This document shows positions 1-9,649 of a DNA stretch of 64,000 nucleotides, one piece after another (the first letter of the stretch is position 1; every line of letters begins with the position of its first letter). The position numbers were made by a program, and so were the translations under genes. The DNA comes from an uncultured Hymenobacter sp. GTDB taxonomy: Bacteria > Bacteroidota > Bacteroidia > Cytophagales > Hymenobacteraceae. The stretch covers positions 1 through 64,000 of the forward strand of contig CAJYVK010000374.1 of the NCBI GenBank assembly GCA_913778455.1, in the 5' to 3' direction. Under the pieces are notes generated by a model. That model saw nothing but the letters and a program-made list of their open reading frames with translations. It was not told where the DNA came from and searched no databases.

Positions 1-281
1 TGCACCATGTCGGTGGTGGAGTAGATGCGCCAGTCGGGCATCTTGTAGTTGGTTTCCTTGACCGAGGCCGTGTCGTGGCCGGTGTATAGAAATAGGGTAT
101 CGCGGTACACCAGCGGGGCCGGGTCGGCCGTGAAGACGTCGCGGATGATGGGGTTTTGCGCCCACCCGCTGGTGTACCGCGATACCCTATTTCTGTACAC
201 CGGCCACGACACGGCCTCGGTCAAGGAAACCAACTACAAGATGCCCGACTGGCGCATCTACTCCACCACCGACATGGTGCA
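1..281. repeat. Inverted repeat: arms 1-117 and 165-281 around a 47-bp centre
   Basis: Reverse complement of 1-117 matches 165-281 with one mismatch seen (tata/tgta). Confidence 0.95.
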
Positions 282-1020
282 CTGGAAAGATTACGGCGTG
301 CGCCTCTCGCCCCGCACCTTTGCCTGGGCTACCGGCGATGCCTACGCGGCGCAGTGCGTCGAGCACAAGGGCAAGTTTTACTGGTTCGTTTCGACCTTTC
401 ATAAGAAGGACGCCCACAGCCAGGGCGGGGCGGCCATCGGGGTGGCCGTGGCCGACCGGCCCACCGGCCCGTTTCGCGATGCCATCGGCCAGGCGCTCAT
501 CGTCAACGAGATGACCAAGGACAAGCCGCACCCCTGGGACGACATCGACCCCACCGTCTTCATCGACGACGATCAGCAGGCCTACCTGTACTGGGGCAAC
601 GGCAGCTGCCGCTGGGTCAAGCTCAAAGACAACCTGACCGAGCTGGCTGGCCCCATCACGGTACTCAATCCTAAGAACTACATCGAAGGCCCCTGGGTGT
701 ACAAGCGCCAGCAGCTCTACTACCTCGTGTACGCCAGCGCCGGTACCAAGCCCGAGATGATAGAATACTGCACGGCCCCCAGCGCCACCGGGCCGTGGAC
801 CTACCGGGGCATCATCCAGGGCAACGTGCCCAACAGCTTCACTACCCACCCCGGCATCATCGACTACAAGGGCAAGAGCTACTTTTTCTACCACAACGGG
901 GCCTTGCCCACCGGCGGCAGCTACCGCCGCTCCATCTGCGTGGACGAGCTGCGGTACAATGCCGATGGCACCATTCAGCCGGTGGTGCAGACGGTGAAAG
1001 GGGTGGGGCTGGCGAAGTGA
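165..1020 (+). CDS. GH43 family glycoside hydrolase (arabinosidase/xylosidase-like), 5' end disrupted by fold-back inverted repeat
   Basis: ORF 49..1020. The GH43-like protein is coherent only from about 165 (PLVYRDTLFLYTGHDTAS...). The expected N-terminal residues AQNPIIRDVFTADPAP lie on the opposite strand at about 118-160. Confidence 0.75.
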
Positions 1021-1046
1021 TAAGGTAAGGGGGCACCCCCCGGCGG

Positions 1047-1166
1047 CTGTAACACCAAGCTCCAGCTTGGTGACGCGTCTGGGGAGAATAACACCGAGCT
1101 GCTTTAGGCAGATTGCTCGGGGAGTACACCCGGGCGCATCACCAAGCTGGAGCTTGGTGTTACAGG
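1047..1166. repeat. Family A palindromic repeat, copy 1
   Basis: TGTAACACCAAGCTCCAGCTTGGTGA ... TCACCAAGCTGGAGCTTGGTGTTACA. Confidence 0.85.
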
Positions 1167-1175
1167 CTATCAATC

Positions 1176-2741
1176 ATGAAATCACTTCTACTTCTCGTTC
1201 TGTCCCTCGCCGGCCTCGGCCGGCTCCCCACCGCCGCCGCCCAGGCCCGTAACCCGACGGTGTACGCCGACGTGCCCGACTTGTCGATGATACGGGTGGG
1301 CAACGTCTACTACATGAGCAGTACCACCATGCACATGAGCCCGGGGGTGCCCATCATGAAATCGACCGACCTGGTGAACTGGCACCTCGTCAGCTACGCC
1401 TACGATACCCTGGCTGGCAACGACGCCATGAGTCTGAATCGCGGCCAGAGCACCTACGGCCGGGGCTCGTGGGCCAGCAGCCTGCGCTATCACCAAGGCA
1501 CGTACTACGTCAGCACCTTCGCCCAGACTACGGGCAAGACCCACGTGTATGCGACCAAGGACATTGAAAAAGGCCCCTGGAAAGCGGTGGCTTTTCGGCC
1601 CAGCCTGCACGACCACTCGCTGTTTTTCGACGACGACGGGCGCGTGTACATGGTGTACGGCTCGGGTAAAATCCAGCTGGCCGAGCTCACGGCCGACGTC
1701 GCGGGGCTGAAGCCGGGCACCGCGCCGCAGGTTATCATTGAGAATGCCAGCGCCCCGACGGGCGTCAAGGAGGGCCTGCCGGCCGAGGGCTCGCAGCTGT
1801 TCAAGATCAAGGGTAAGTACTACCTATTCAACATCGCCTGGCCGCGGGGCGGGATGCGCACGGTCATCGTGCACCGGGCCGACAAGCTAACCGGCCCCTA
1901 CGAAGGCCGGGTAGCCCTGCAAGACCTGGGCGTGGCCCAGGGCGGCCTCATCGACACGCCGGCGGGCCAGTGGTACGCCTACCTGTTTCGCGACTTTGGC
2001 GCGGTGGGCCGCATCCCGTACCTGGTGCCGGTGCAGTGGGAAGCCGGCTGGCCGGTGCTGGGCTCGCCGGCGGGTAAGGTACCCGCCACGCTGCCCCTGC
2101 CCGCCAACAAGCGCCTGATTCCCGGGCTGGTGGCCTCCGACGACTTTACCCGCCGGGCGGGCCAGCCAGCCCTGCCCCTGGTGTGGCAGTGGAACCACAA
2201 CCCCGCCAACGCGCTGTGGTCGCTGACCGAGCGCCCGGGCTACCTGCGCCTGCGCACCGGGCGCGTCGATACGTCGTTTCTGCTGGCCCGCAATACCCTC
2301 ACGCAGCGTACCATCGGGCCGCAGTGCAGCGGCGCGGTGGCCCTCGACGTGGCTCATCTGCAAGCCGGTGACTTTGCCGGCCTGGCCGTGCTGCAAAAGC
2401 GCTACGGCCTGGTGGGCGTGCAGGCCGGCCCGGCGGGCAAGGCCCTCGTGATGGTCAGCGCCGAGTCGGAGCGGCCCGTGGAGCTGCAACGCCTGCCGCT
2501 GACGCAGGACAAGGTGTACCTCAAAATCGACTGCGATTTCCAGGACCGCCGCGACGTGGCGACCTTCTTCTACAGCCTCGATGGCCGGACCTGGCAGCCC
2601 ATCGGCGGCCCGCTCAAGATGGCCTACACATTGCCCCACTTCATGGGCTACCGCTTCGGCTTATTCACCTACGCCACCCAGCGGGCGGGTGGGTACGCCG
2701 ATTTCGACTATTTCCACCTCGAAGACCACCTGGCGAAATAG
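1176..2741 (+). CDS. GH43 family beta-xylosidase-like protein with C-terminal beta-sandwich domain
   Basis: ORF 1113..2741, start at ATG 1176 with signal peptide MKSLLLLVLSLAG. NPTVYADVPDLSMIRVGNVYYMSSTTMHMSPGVPIMKSTDLVNW is typical of GH43 xylosidases. Confidence 0.88.
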   Translation: MKSLLLLVLSLAGLGRLPTAAAQARNPTVYADVPDLSMIRVGNVYYMSSTTMHMSPGVPIMKSTDLVNWHLVSYAYDTLAGNDAMSLNRGQSTYGRGSWASSLRYHQGTYYVSTFAQTTGKTHVYATKDIEKGPWKAVAFRPSLHDHSLFFDDDGRVYMVYGSGKIQLAELTADVAGLKPGTAPQVIIENASAPTGVKEGLPAEGSQLFKIKGKYYLFNIAWPRGGMRTVIVHRADKLTGPYEGRVALQDLGVAQGGLIDTPAGQWYAYLFRDFGAVGRIPYLVPVQWEAGWPVLGSPAGKVPATLPLPANKRLIPGLVASDDFTRRAGQPALPLVWQWNHNPANALWSLTERPGYLRLRTGRVDTSFLLARNTLTQRTIGPQCSGAVALDVAHLQAGDFAGLAVLQKRYGLVGVQAGPAGKALVMVSAESERPVELQRLPLTQDKVYLKIDCDFQDRRDVATFFYSLDGRTWQPIGGPLKMAYTLPHFMGYRFGLFTYATQRAGGYADFDYFHLEDHLAK

Positions 2742-2762
2742 CCGCTTACCTATTAGAAACCC

Positions 2763-4106
2763 ATGATGCGAAGTATAACATTCTATGGATTGCTCGTGGC
2801 GCTGGTGGTCACCGGGCTGCGGCCCGCCCAGGCGCAAAATCCATTTGTCACCTCTCAGTTTACGGCCGACCCCACGGCGCGGGTGTTCGGCGGCCGGGTG
2901 TACGTGTACCCCTCGCACGACATTCCGTGCGGGCCGGGGCGGGGGCGCATCGGGTGGTTTTGCATGGAAGACTACCACGTGTTTTCCTCGGCCAACCTCA
3001 CCGATTGGACCGACCACGGCGTTATCGTGACGCAGAACAAAGTGCCCTGGGTGCAGCCCGATAGCTACAACATGTGGGCACCCGACTGCGTGGCGCGCAA
3101 CGGCAAGTATTATTTCTACTTCCCCAGCACGCCCCGCGATACCACCGGCGGCAAGGGCTTCCGCATCGGGGTGGCCGTAGCTGATCAGCCCACCGGGCCA
3201 TTTGTGCCGCAGCCCGCGCCCATCGCGGGCGTGCGCGGCATCGACCCCAACGTGTTTATCGACCGCGACGGGCAGGCCTACCTCTATTGGTCGCAGGGCA
3301 ATATCTACGGGGCCAAGCTCAAGGCCAATATGCTGGAGCTGGCTGCCGAGCCCAAAACCCTGGGCGAGCTGCCCACCCAGGGCCTGAAGGAAGGCCCGTA
3401 CGTGTTCGAGCGCAGCGGGACCTACTACCTCACCTACCCGCACGTGGCCAATAAAACCGAGCGCCTCGAATACGCTACCAGCACCAGCCCGCTGGGGCCG
3501 TTCACGGTGAAGGGGGTGGTAATGGACGAGTCGCCCACCGGCTGCTGGACCAACCACCACTCCATCACGCAGTTTCAAAACCAGTGGTACCTCTTCTACC
3601 ACCACAATGACCTGTCGCCCAAGTTCGACAAAAACCGCTCGATCAGAATCGACAGCCTGACCTTCGGCCCCGACGGCACCATTAAAAAGGTGAGGCCCAC
3701 CCTGCGCGGCGTGGGCCTCACGAACGCCCGGCAAAAAATTCAGCTCGACCGCTACAGCCGCCTCAGCCCGCGGGGCGCGACCATCGCCTTTCTCGACACG
3801 GCCAACCCGTTTCGGGGCTGGCAAACCCGGTTGACGCCCGGCGGCTGGGTGCAGTACAACGGCGTAGATTTTGGCCCGCGGCCCCCGCGCACGGCGGTGC
3901 TGCGAGCCGCCGCCGTCACGGGTGGCACCGTGCAGCTGCGCCTCGATAATGCTCAGGGGCCGGTGCTCGCGACGGTGGCCGTGCCCAAGGGTGGCTGGCA
4001 GGAAATCAAGGTGCCGCTGGCCACTTATCGGCCCGGGACGCACGCGCTCGTTGCTGCGCTGAGTGGCAGCGCGGGCGTTGAAATCGACTGGGTAAGCTTT
4101 GAATGA
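2763..4106 (+). CDS. GH43 family glycoside hydrolase with C-terminal CBM6-like domain
   Basis: Signal peptide, then NPFVTSQFTADPTARVFGGRVYVYPSHD. C-terminus VQLRLDNAQGPVLATVAVPKGGWQEIKVPL resembles CBM6. Confidence 0.87.
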   Translation: MMRSITFYGLLVALVVTGLRPAQAQNPFVTSQFTADPTARVFGGRVYVYPSHDIPCGPGRGRIGWFCMEDYHVFSSANLTDWTDHGVIVTQNKVPWVQPDSYNMWAPDCVARNGKYYFYFPSTPRDTTGGKGFRIGVAVADQPTGPFVPQPAPIAGVRGIDPNVFIDRDGQAYLYWSQGNIYGAKLKANMLELAAEPKTLGELPTQGLKEGPYVFERSGTYYLTYPHVANKTERLEYATSTSPLGPFTVKGVVMDESPTGCWTNHHSITQFQNQWYLFYHHNDLSPKFDKNRSIRIDSLTFGPDGTIKKVRPTLRGVGLTNARQKIQLDRYSRLSPRGATIAFLDTANPFRGWQTRLTPGGWVQYNGVDFGPRPPRTAVLRAAAVTGGTVQLRLDNAQGPVLATVAVPKGGWQEIKVPLATYRPGTHALVAALSGSAGVEIDWVSFE

Positions 4107-4230
4107 GGTAGCGGAGCTGGGCTTGAAAAACAGGGCTTGATGAAGTTCTGCTTAAGTCAAGCGGACGCCAGTCGAACAGGATAGTTGTATCGGGTGAGGA
4201 GTCTCGCGACTCAGCCGCAGGTGCTAAGCC

Positions 4231-4296
4231 AAAAAACCTGGCCCCCAGTCAGCCGCTTCCTCATCGGATAGCGTGCTGGCTGGGGGCCAGGTTTTT
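4231..4296. terminator. Bidirectional intrinsic terminator between convergent genes
   Basis: AAAAAACCTGGCCCCCAG-TCAGC ... GCTGG-CTGGGGGCCAGGTTTTT. Confidence 0.85.
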
Positions 4297-4323
4297 AGCG
4301 TAAGCTACTCGGCTAACTCACCG

Positions 4324-7300
4324 TTACTGCTTCACGAAGGGCGCGTGCTTGGTCGAGCCGTCGGGCAGCGTGACGCGCAGCACGTAGGTGCCGGTGGGCA
4401 GGCCCGTGAGGGTCAGGTCGGCCTGGCTGGCTGCACTGAGCTGAGCTCGGAGTACCGCCTGGCCCAGCACCGAATACGCAGTGAGCGTGGCCCCCGGCGC
4501 CGCCTGGCCGGTGAGTGCTACGTGCAGCTGGTCGGCGGCGGGGTTGGGGTAGAGGCTGAGCTGGGGCGTGCTGGCCGCGAAGGCCACCGGGCGCACGGGC
4601 GAGTACGTGGTAGTGCCATCCTGGTCTACCTGGCGCAGGCGGTAGTACACCGTGCTGCCCAGGCTGGCGGCATTGGCCTCGCGGTAGGCGTACTGCTGGG
4701 CGCTGGTGCTGGTGCCGTGAGCCGCTACGGTGCCGATTTCCACGAATGAGCGGTTATCGAGCGAGCGCTCCACGGCGAAGTAGCGGCTGTTCAGCTCCTG
4801 GGCGGTGGTCCAGCTCAGGAGAGCGTCGGCCTGGCGCGGGTTGGCCTCGAAGCGGGCTAGCACCACGGGCAGCGGCCCACCCGCCACGGCCGAGCACAGG
4901 GCGCTGGCTGGCACTACCGTCGTGGCGTTGTTGGTGTCGGGGCCGCTGTAGGAGAACGTCAGTACGTTTTCCCCGCCGTTTTCCCCGTACAGCATGGCGA
5001 GCGGGTAGGTACCGGCGGCCAGCGTTACGGTGCCGGTGTAGGTAGTGGCACCGTGCTGTCCGCTACCGTTTACGAGGGCATTGCTGGTTTGCAAGGGCGA
5101 AGCCTTGGCGGTGTTACCCACCCACAGGTAGGCGGCATCGTCGGAGTTGAGGGAGAAGGTGTAGCTCCCGCCCGTCGTAATGGTGAGGTAGCCGCGGTAG
5201 CGGGCCGAATACCCGTCGGGGTTGGTCGCGTTCCCGCCGTTGATGGCCGACGTAATGTCGCCCCACCCATTGGTGCCGTAGTTGATGCTGGTTTCGGAGC
5301 GCGTGAGGCTGACGGCCGTATTGTTGAAATACGCCGTGTTATCGGCAAAGTAGCCCTTGAAATACTCCGCGTACAGGCCCTGGGTGGCAGCCTGCCCGTT
5401 GGGCGTGGTGCCGCCGCAGGAGCCGGCGGCCAGCGTTACAGTGGTCGCTACGTTGGCTGCCGACTGGCTGCCGTTGTTGTTGGCGGCGGCGGGGTCGGCG
5501 GTGGTGGAGGTGCTGCTGGCCCGGCCGCTCACGGGCTGGTTGTTGTTGGGCAGTGTGAAGGTGATGTTATAGCTCTGCGTACCGTTGGCGGCCAGCGAGC
5601 TGGTAGTGGGCAGCGTGACAATCCCGGTGTTGGCGTCATAGCTGGCACCGCTGGGCAGCGTCGGGTTGAGCAGGGCCTTGGGCAGCAATACGCTGGGTGC
5701 CAAGCTGGCCGCGGTCGAAGGGCCGTTGTTTACTACCGTCGCTACGTAGGTGAGGCTGGTGCCGGCGGCGGCCGTGGTCGGCCCGGTCAGCGTCGTGGCC
5801 ACATCGGCCGAGGGCGTAGCCGTGATGGTCGCCGAGGTTGAGTTATTCGGCTGCTGGGGGTCGAAGGCATCGGAGCTGATGCTGGCCGTAGCCGTAATGC
5901 TGCCCCCGGCGGCCGGGGCCGTGAAGGTCACTACCGAGGTCAGGTTGCTGCCGCTCGTGAACGAAGTAGCCAGGACCGGGTAGGTGATGACGCCGGTGCC
6001 AGAGTTGTAGTCGTTGTTGCTGCCGGTAGCCGTCACGTTGGTGAGGCCGGTAGTCAGCTGCACCCGGCGCACGGCGTTGGGGGCGGTGTTGGGGCCGGCG
6101 TTTTGAAACGTGAGGTTGAACTGCCCCTGGGCATTGGCCAGGATGGTGGCGTTGGCCGCGGTGGTGGTCGTGAGCACGTCGGCCGACGTGTTGGTCACCG
6201 TGGCGTTGAGCGTGAACTGGTCGGCGGCGCTGTTAGTGCCCTGGCTGGTGTTCGTGCCGGTGTTGCTGGTCAGCACGACCGCGCCCGTAGTGTTGGGAGC
6301 GGTGAAGGTAAACTGGAAGGTATTGGTAGCGCCGCTGGCCAGCGTGCTAGCCGGTGGGTAAGTGATGGTTACGGTGCCGTTGCTGTTAGTTACGACCGAT
6401 TGCGAGCCGGTGGCCGTCACGCCACTCGAGCCGGCGGGCAGCGTCACCGTCTGCACCACGTTGGCGGCCGTAGAGGGGCCGTTGTTGGTAAACGTGGCCG
6501 TGTAAGTGGCGGAGGTCCGGCCCGCGCCCAGCGTCGCCGGGCCGCTCAGGCTCGTCGTGACGTCGGCAATGGGCGTCACGGCAAACGAGCTGCTGGCTGC
6601 GTCGGAGTTCGTATTACCGCCCTGCCCGGTGGTCGTGCTGATGCTCGACGTCGCGCTTACCGGGCCGCTGGGGGGCGTGGTAAAGGTGATGTTAGACGAA
6701 AACGACTGGTTAGGTGCGAGGCCGGTAAGGCCGGTATAGGTGACGAGACCCGTAGCGGGGTCGTACGTGCCGCCGTTGGTCGCTGCCACGTTGCTCAGGC
6801 CGGTCGGCAATTGCACCTGGCCCGCAATGTCATTGGCCCCGGTGGAGGTCGAGGTATTGCTAAACGTCACTGTAAAGCCCCCCGACTGCCCGGCCTGGGC
6901 CGGGTTGCTGATGGGGGCCAGCGTAGTAGTTACGTCGGCCACCGCGCACTGCGCATTGTAGAGGAAAGTGCGCACCACGCCAGCCCCGCCCCGCGTACTG
7001 CCGTTGAGCGGAAATTCGCTTACCTGGCTGGCGGTAGTCGTCCCGCTGGCCGCGCCCGCGGCCTGGGCCGCCAGGTTGGTGCCGTTGGGGTTGGTGTACA
7101 CCACCAGGCCGCCGCCGCCGCCGCCGCCGGGGCCTTCTGCCTCGCTGTTGCCGCCCGCCTGCGAGCCGCCCGTACCCCCTTGGGCCGTGGCCGTAACGCC
7201 CGTAATGGTGCCGCTCACGCTCAGCACGATGGTGCCGCCGCCGCCGCCGCCGCCGGCCGCGTCCTGAGTGGTGGAAGTGAGCGTGTTGGTGCCCCGGATG

Positions 7301-8538
7301 CCGGTGGTGCCATTGGCTACCAGGGTGCCCGAACCGCCCACGGCCCCGCCCACGAGCAGGTAGATGAGGCCACCGCCGTTGCCGCCGGCCGTGGCGCCGT
7401 TGTTGTTGCCGTCGCCCGCGCCGCCCCCGCCGCCCAGGTACAGGCGGCCGCGCTGGTCGAGGGGCCGGCCCCCAAAGCCGCCGACATTCTGGCGGTTGTT
7501 GCCGCCCCAGGTCGTGTTGCCGGGAGCCACCGTCAGCGCGTCGCGGTCGGCGGTAGAGTAGGTGTAGCCGCCGCGCCCGCCGCCGCTCGAAGTGGAGAGG
7601 GCAAAGTTGGTGCCCTCCAGGTTCCAGGCCGGGTCGTAGGCGTTGTTGGTACCCCGGTCGGGGTTGCCGGTACCGGTCCAGGTGCCGGTGCCCACGTTGG
7701 CCCCGCCGCCGCCGCCCGCGTTGTGCGAGTTGCCGCCGCCGCCGCCGTTGGCGGCCGCGCCCCGGCCGTAGCGGCCATTCAAGTTGTCATAGTCAGCCTG
7801 ATAGCCCACGATGCTTTCCCCTTTCTCGGCCCCGAAAGCGGCGTCGGTGCCCCGGAAGCCCGCTACAATGGTGCCGGCATCGGTCGAGGAATTATCAATG
7901 GCCCCGCCCCGGAAGCCCAGGCCCGTGGCCGAGACGGTACCGTTGAGCGTGGTGCCATTTTGCACTTCGGCCGCTACCACGCCGCCCACGGTGCCATTCC
8001 AGGCGGCGCCGGTAAGGGTGGCACCCGCATTGAGCGTCAGGGTAGCGTAGCGCGGCAGGCGCACGACCTGCGCCCGGCCCGCCGCCGAGTAGTTGTATTT
8101 CAGATTGCAAGCCAGGGTAATACCCGTGGTGCCCGATACGGCCTGCACCTCGGCGACCTCGTTGCGGCCGGCGTTGTTGTAGGCCGTTATGGTGCCATAG
8201 CTGGCCGCGTCGGAGGCATCGATGGTTGCTCCCTGCATTTGAATGACCATCACCAGGTCGCCGGGAGCCAGCGCCGCCGCGAAGCGGTTATTGGCGTTTA
8301 GGCTGTTGCTGGCCACGGTGAGCGTAGCTGAGCCGGCTGTCGCGTCGGCCGTGAGGGCCGTGTATTCATTCACGATGGTCGTAGCCGCCGTCAGCGTTAC
8401 GTTACCGTTTTTGCCGGCCTGGGCGTGTGCGGCCTGCGTGCCTAGCAGCAGACCCAGCAGCGAGGCTGCTGGCACCAGTCGCCGGCGCACGGCTTGCCCA
8501 GACGCGCCGAGCCCCGCTACCCGAGTAGAAAGGTACAT
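4324..8538 (-). CDS. Giant secreted adhesin-like protein: Gly-rich N-terminus, several DUF11-like repeats, PA14-like domain, T9SS C-terminal sorting domain
   Basis: ORF 4324..8613, start at MYLSTRV (8538). Repeated ADVTTxLxGPxTxxAGxxxxYTxTxxNNGPSTAxNV units. YAEYFKGYFADNTAYFNNTAVSLTRSE...YTFSLNSDDAAYLWV (PA14-like). C-terminal LSLYPNPAADQLHVAL...GTYVLRVTLPDGSTKHAPFVKQ. Confidence 0.85.
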   Translation of the reverse strand: MYLSTRVAGLGASGQAVRRRLVPAASLLGLLLGTQAAHAQAGKNGNVTLTAATTIVNEYTALTADATAGSATLTVASNSLNANNRFAAALAPGDLVMVIQMQGATIDASDAASYGTITAYNNAGRNEVAEVQAVSGTTGITLACNLKYNYSAAGRAQVVRLPRYATLTLNAGATLTGAAWNGTVGGVVAAEVQNGTTLNGTVSATGLGFRGGAIDNSSTDAGTIVAGFRGTDAAFGAEKGESIVGYQADYDNLNGRYGRGAAANGGGGGNSHNAGGGGGANVGTGTWTGTGNPDRGTNNAYDPAWNLEGTNFALSTSSGGGRGGYTYSTADRDALTVAPGNTTWGGNNRQNVGGFGGRPLDQRGRLYLGGGGGAGDGNNNGATAGGNGGGLIYLLVGGAVGGSGTLVANGTTGIRGTNTLTSTTQDAAGGGGGGGTIVLSVSGTITGVTATAQGGTGGSQAGGNSEAEGPGGGGGGGLVVYTNPNGTNLAAQAAGAASGTTTASQVSEFPLNGSTRGGAGVVRTFLYNAQCAVADVTTTLAPISNPAQAGQSGGFTVTFSNTSTSTGANDIAGQVQLPTGLSNVAATNGGTYDPATGLVTYTGLTGLAPNQSFSSNITFTTPPSGPVSATSSISTTTGQGGNTNSDAASSSFAVTPIADVTTSLSGPATLGAGRTSATYTATFTNNGPSTAANVVQTVTLPAGSSGVTATGSQSVVTNSNGTVTITYPPASTLASGATNTFQFTFTAPNTTGAVVLTSNTGTNTSQGTNSAADQFTLNATVTNTSADVLTTTTAANATILANAQGQFNLTFQNAGPNTAPNAVRRVQLTTGLTNVTATGSNNDYNSGTGVITYPVLATSFTSGSNLTSVVTFTAPAAGGSITATASISSDAFDPQQPNNSTSATITATPSADVATTLTGPTTAAAGTSLTYVATVVNNGPSTAASLAPSVLLPKALLNPTLPSGASYDANTGIVTLPTTSSLAANGTQSYNITFTLPNNNQPVSGRASSTSTTADPAAANNNGSQSAANVATTVTLAAGSCGGTTPNGQAATQGLYAEYFKGYFADNTAYFNNTAVSLTRSETSINYGTNGWGDITSAINGGNATNPDGYSARYRGYLTITTGGSYTFSLNSDDAAYLWVGNTAKASPLQTSNALVNGSGQHGATTYTGTVTLAAGTYPLAMLYGENGGENVLTFSYSGPDTNNATTVVPASALCSAVAGGPLPVVLARFEANPRQADALLSWTTAQELNSRYFAVERSLDNRSFVEIGTVAAHGTSTSAQQYAYREANAASLGSTVYYRLRQVDQDGTTTYSPVRPVAFAASTPQLSLYPNPAADQLHVALTGQAAPGATLTAYSVLGQAVLRAQLSAASQADLTLTGLPTGTYVLRVTLPDGSTKHAPFVKQ

Positions 8539-8832
8539 ATGAGAGAAAGGAAGGTGATGGAAGAGCAGAGCAGCGAATCCCAGTGGAAAAAAGTAAGAAT
8601 GCTGCGAGGACAAAATTAAAGTCTAACTGACTGATTCTAAGAATTATTTGTTGAAAATATGAGGTATTCGCCAACGTGTACCATTTTAAGATTTTGACTA
8701 ACCAGTCTGGGAAATGGCTTAAGCTGACAGAATAGAATTCTAGTAAAAATCTGAGCTTTAAGACATTCGCTTTCACGTCGCTTTCTGAAGTAGTTTATTG
8801 TCGTGTTGGTACATTGAATACCGGTAAAATGC

Positions 8833-8867
8833 TAAAAGTCCGCTACCAACCGGCAGCGGACTTTTAG
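8833..8867. terminator. Hairpin terminator
   Basis: TAAAAGTCCGCT-ACCAACCGGC-AGCGGACTTTTA. Confidence 0.75.
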
Positions 8868-8910
8868 TAGGTTTAATAGGATAATAAATAGTTGTCCTGA
8901 AACCGGGTAA

Positions 8911-9540
8911 TTACAGCGGAGTAGGCACCTGCCCCGGCCGGGCGTAGCCGTAGCGCACGGGCGGCAACACCTCGTGGTAGCCGTCCAGACCCGAAATGGC
9001 GACCTCGTTCAGCACCACCAAGTCAAGCGTACCATCGGGCCGCAGGGCCTCGGGGCGCAGGTAGACGTGCTCCACGGTGCCCACCAGCAGCACGGTGCCG
9101 TTGAAGATGGGGTGCTCCTCGCGCAGCCGCAGCCCGATGCTGAGCGGGCTCTCGGCCACGTAGGGCGCGGCGAAGCCGTCACGGAAATCGGCCGTAAAGC
9201 CGCAGGCTTCGAATTCCGACTCTTCCTTAAAGTTGGCCGAAGTATAGTGGGCCTGCGCGGTCAGGGCCAGCGGTACGTGATTGAGGGTGTAGGCTCCGCC
9301 GCTGTCCTTGATGTTTTGGTAAGTGTGGCGCGGCACGGTGGTGGGGCGCGTGACCATGCCCAGCACGGCCGGGTCGGAGCCCAGGTGCAGCACCGAGCTG
9401 AAGATAGCCAGGTTGGTGCGCCCGTCGGGCGCGGCGGTACCCACCAGGTTGGCCGGCTTGAAACCCGGCAGGCCGTTGACGAAGTTGAGCCGGTAAATCT
9501 TCTCAAAGGCCGCAATGTCGGCGGCAGTAATGTGCTGCAT
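8911..9540 (-). CDS. Flavin reductase family protein
   Basis: FVNGLPGFKPANLVGTAAPDGRTNLAIFSSVLHLGSDPAVLGMVTRP...TYQNIKDSGGAYTLNHV: FMN-binding split-barrel flavin reductase pattern. Confidence 0.8.
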   Translation of the reverse strand: MQHITAADIAAFEKIYRLNFVNGLPGFKPANLVGTAAPDGRTNLAIFSSVLHLGSDPAVLGMVTRPTTVPRHTYQNIKDSGGAYTLNHVPLALTAQAHYTSANFKEESEFEACGFTADFRDGFAAPYVAESPLSIGLRLREEHPIFNGTVLLVGTVEHVYLRPEALRPDGTLDLVVLNEVAISGLDGYHEVLPPVRYGYARPGQVPTPL

Positions 9541-9550
9541 AAGAAAGAAA

Positions 9551-9629
9551 GTGTAGCGCGGACTCTGCGAGTCCGCACGTCGTGCTATAAGGGCTAAGCT
9601 GGATGTGAGCTAGCAAGTCCGCGCTATAG
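9551..9629. repeat. Family C inverted repeat, copy 1
   Basis: GTGTAGCGCGGACT...GCAAGTCCGCGCTATAGC. Confidence 0.65.
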
Positions 9630-9649
9630 CTCACCGAAGAAACCGGGAG

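Noticed and set aside
2661-4043. 460-aa minus-strand ORF opposite the third GH43
   Set aside because: Antisense composition artefact.
6103-8301. 732-aa plus-strand ORF opposite the giant adhesin
   Set aside because: Low-complexity Arg/Gly/Ala composition typical of a GC-rich antisense frame; the minus frame has recognisable domains.
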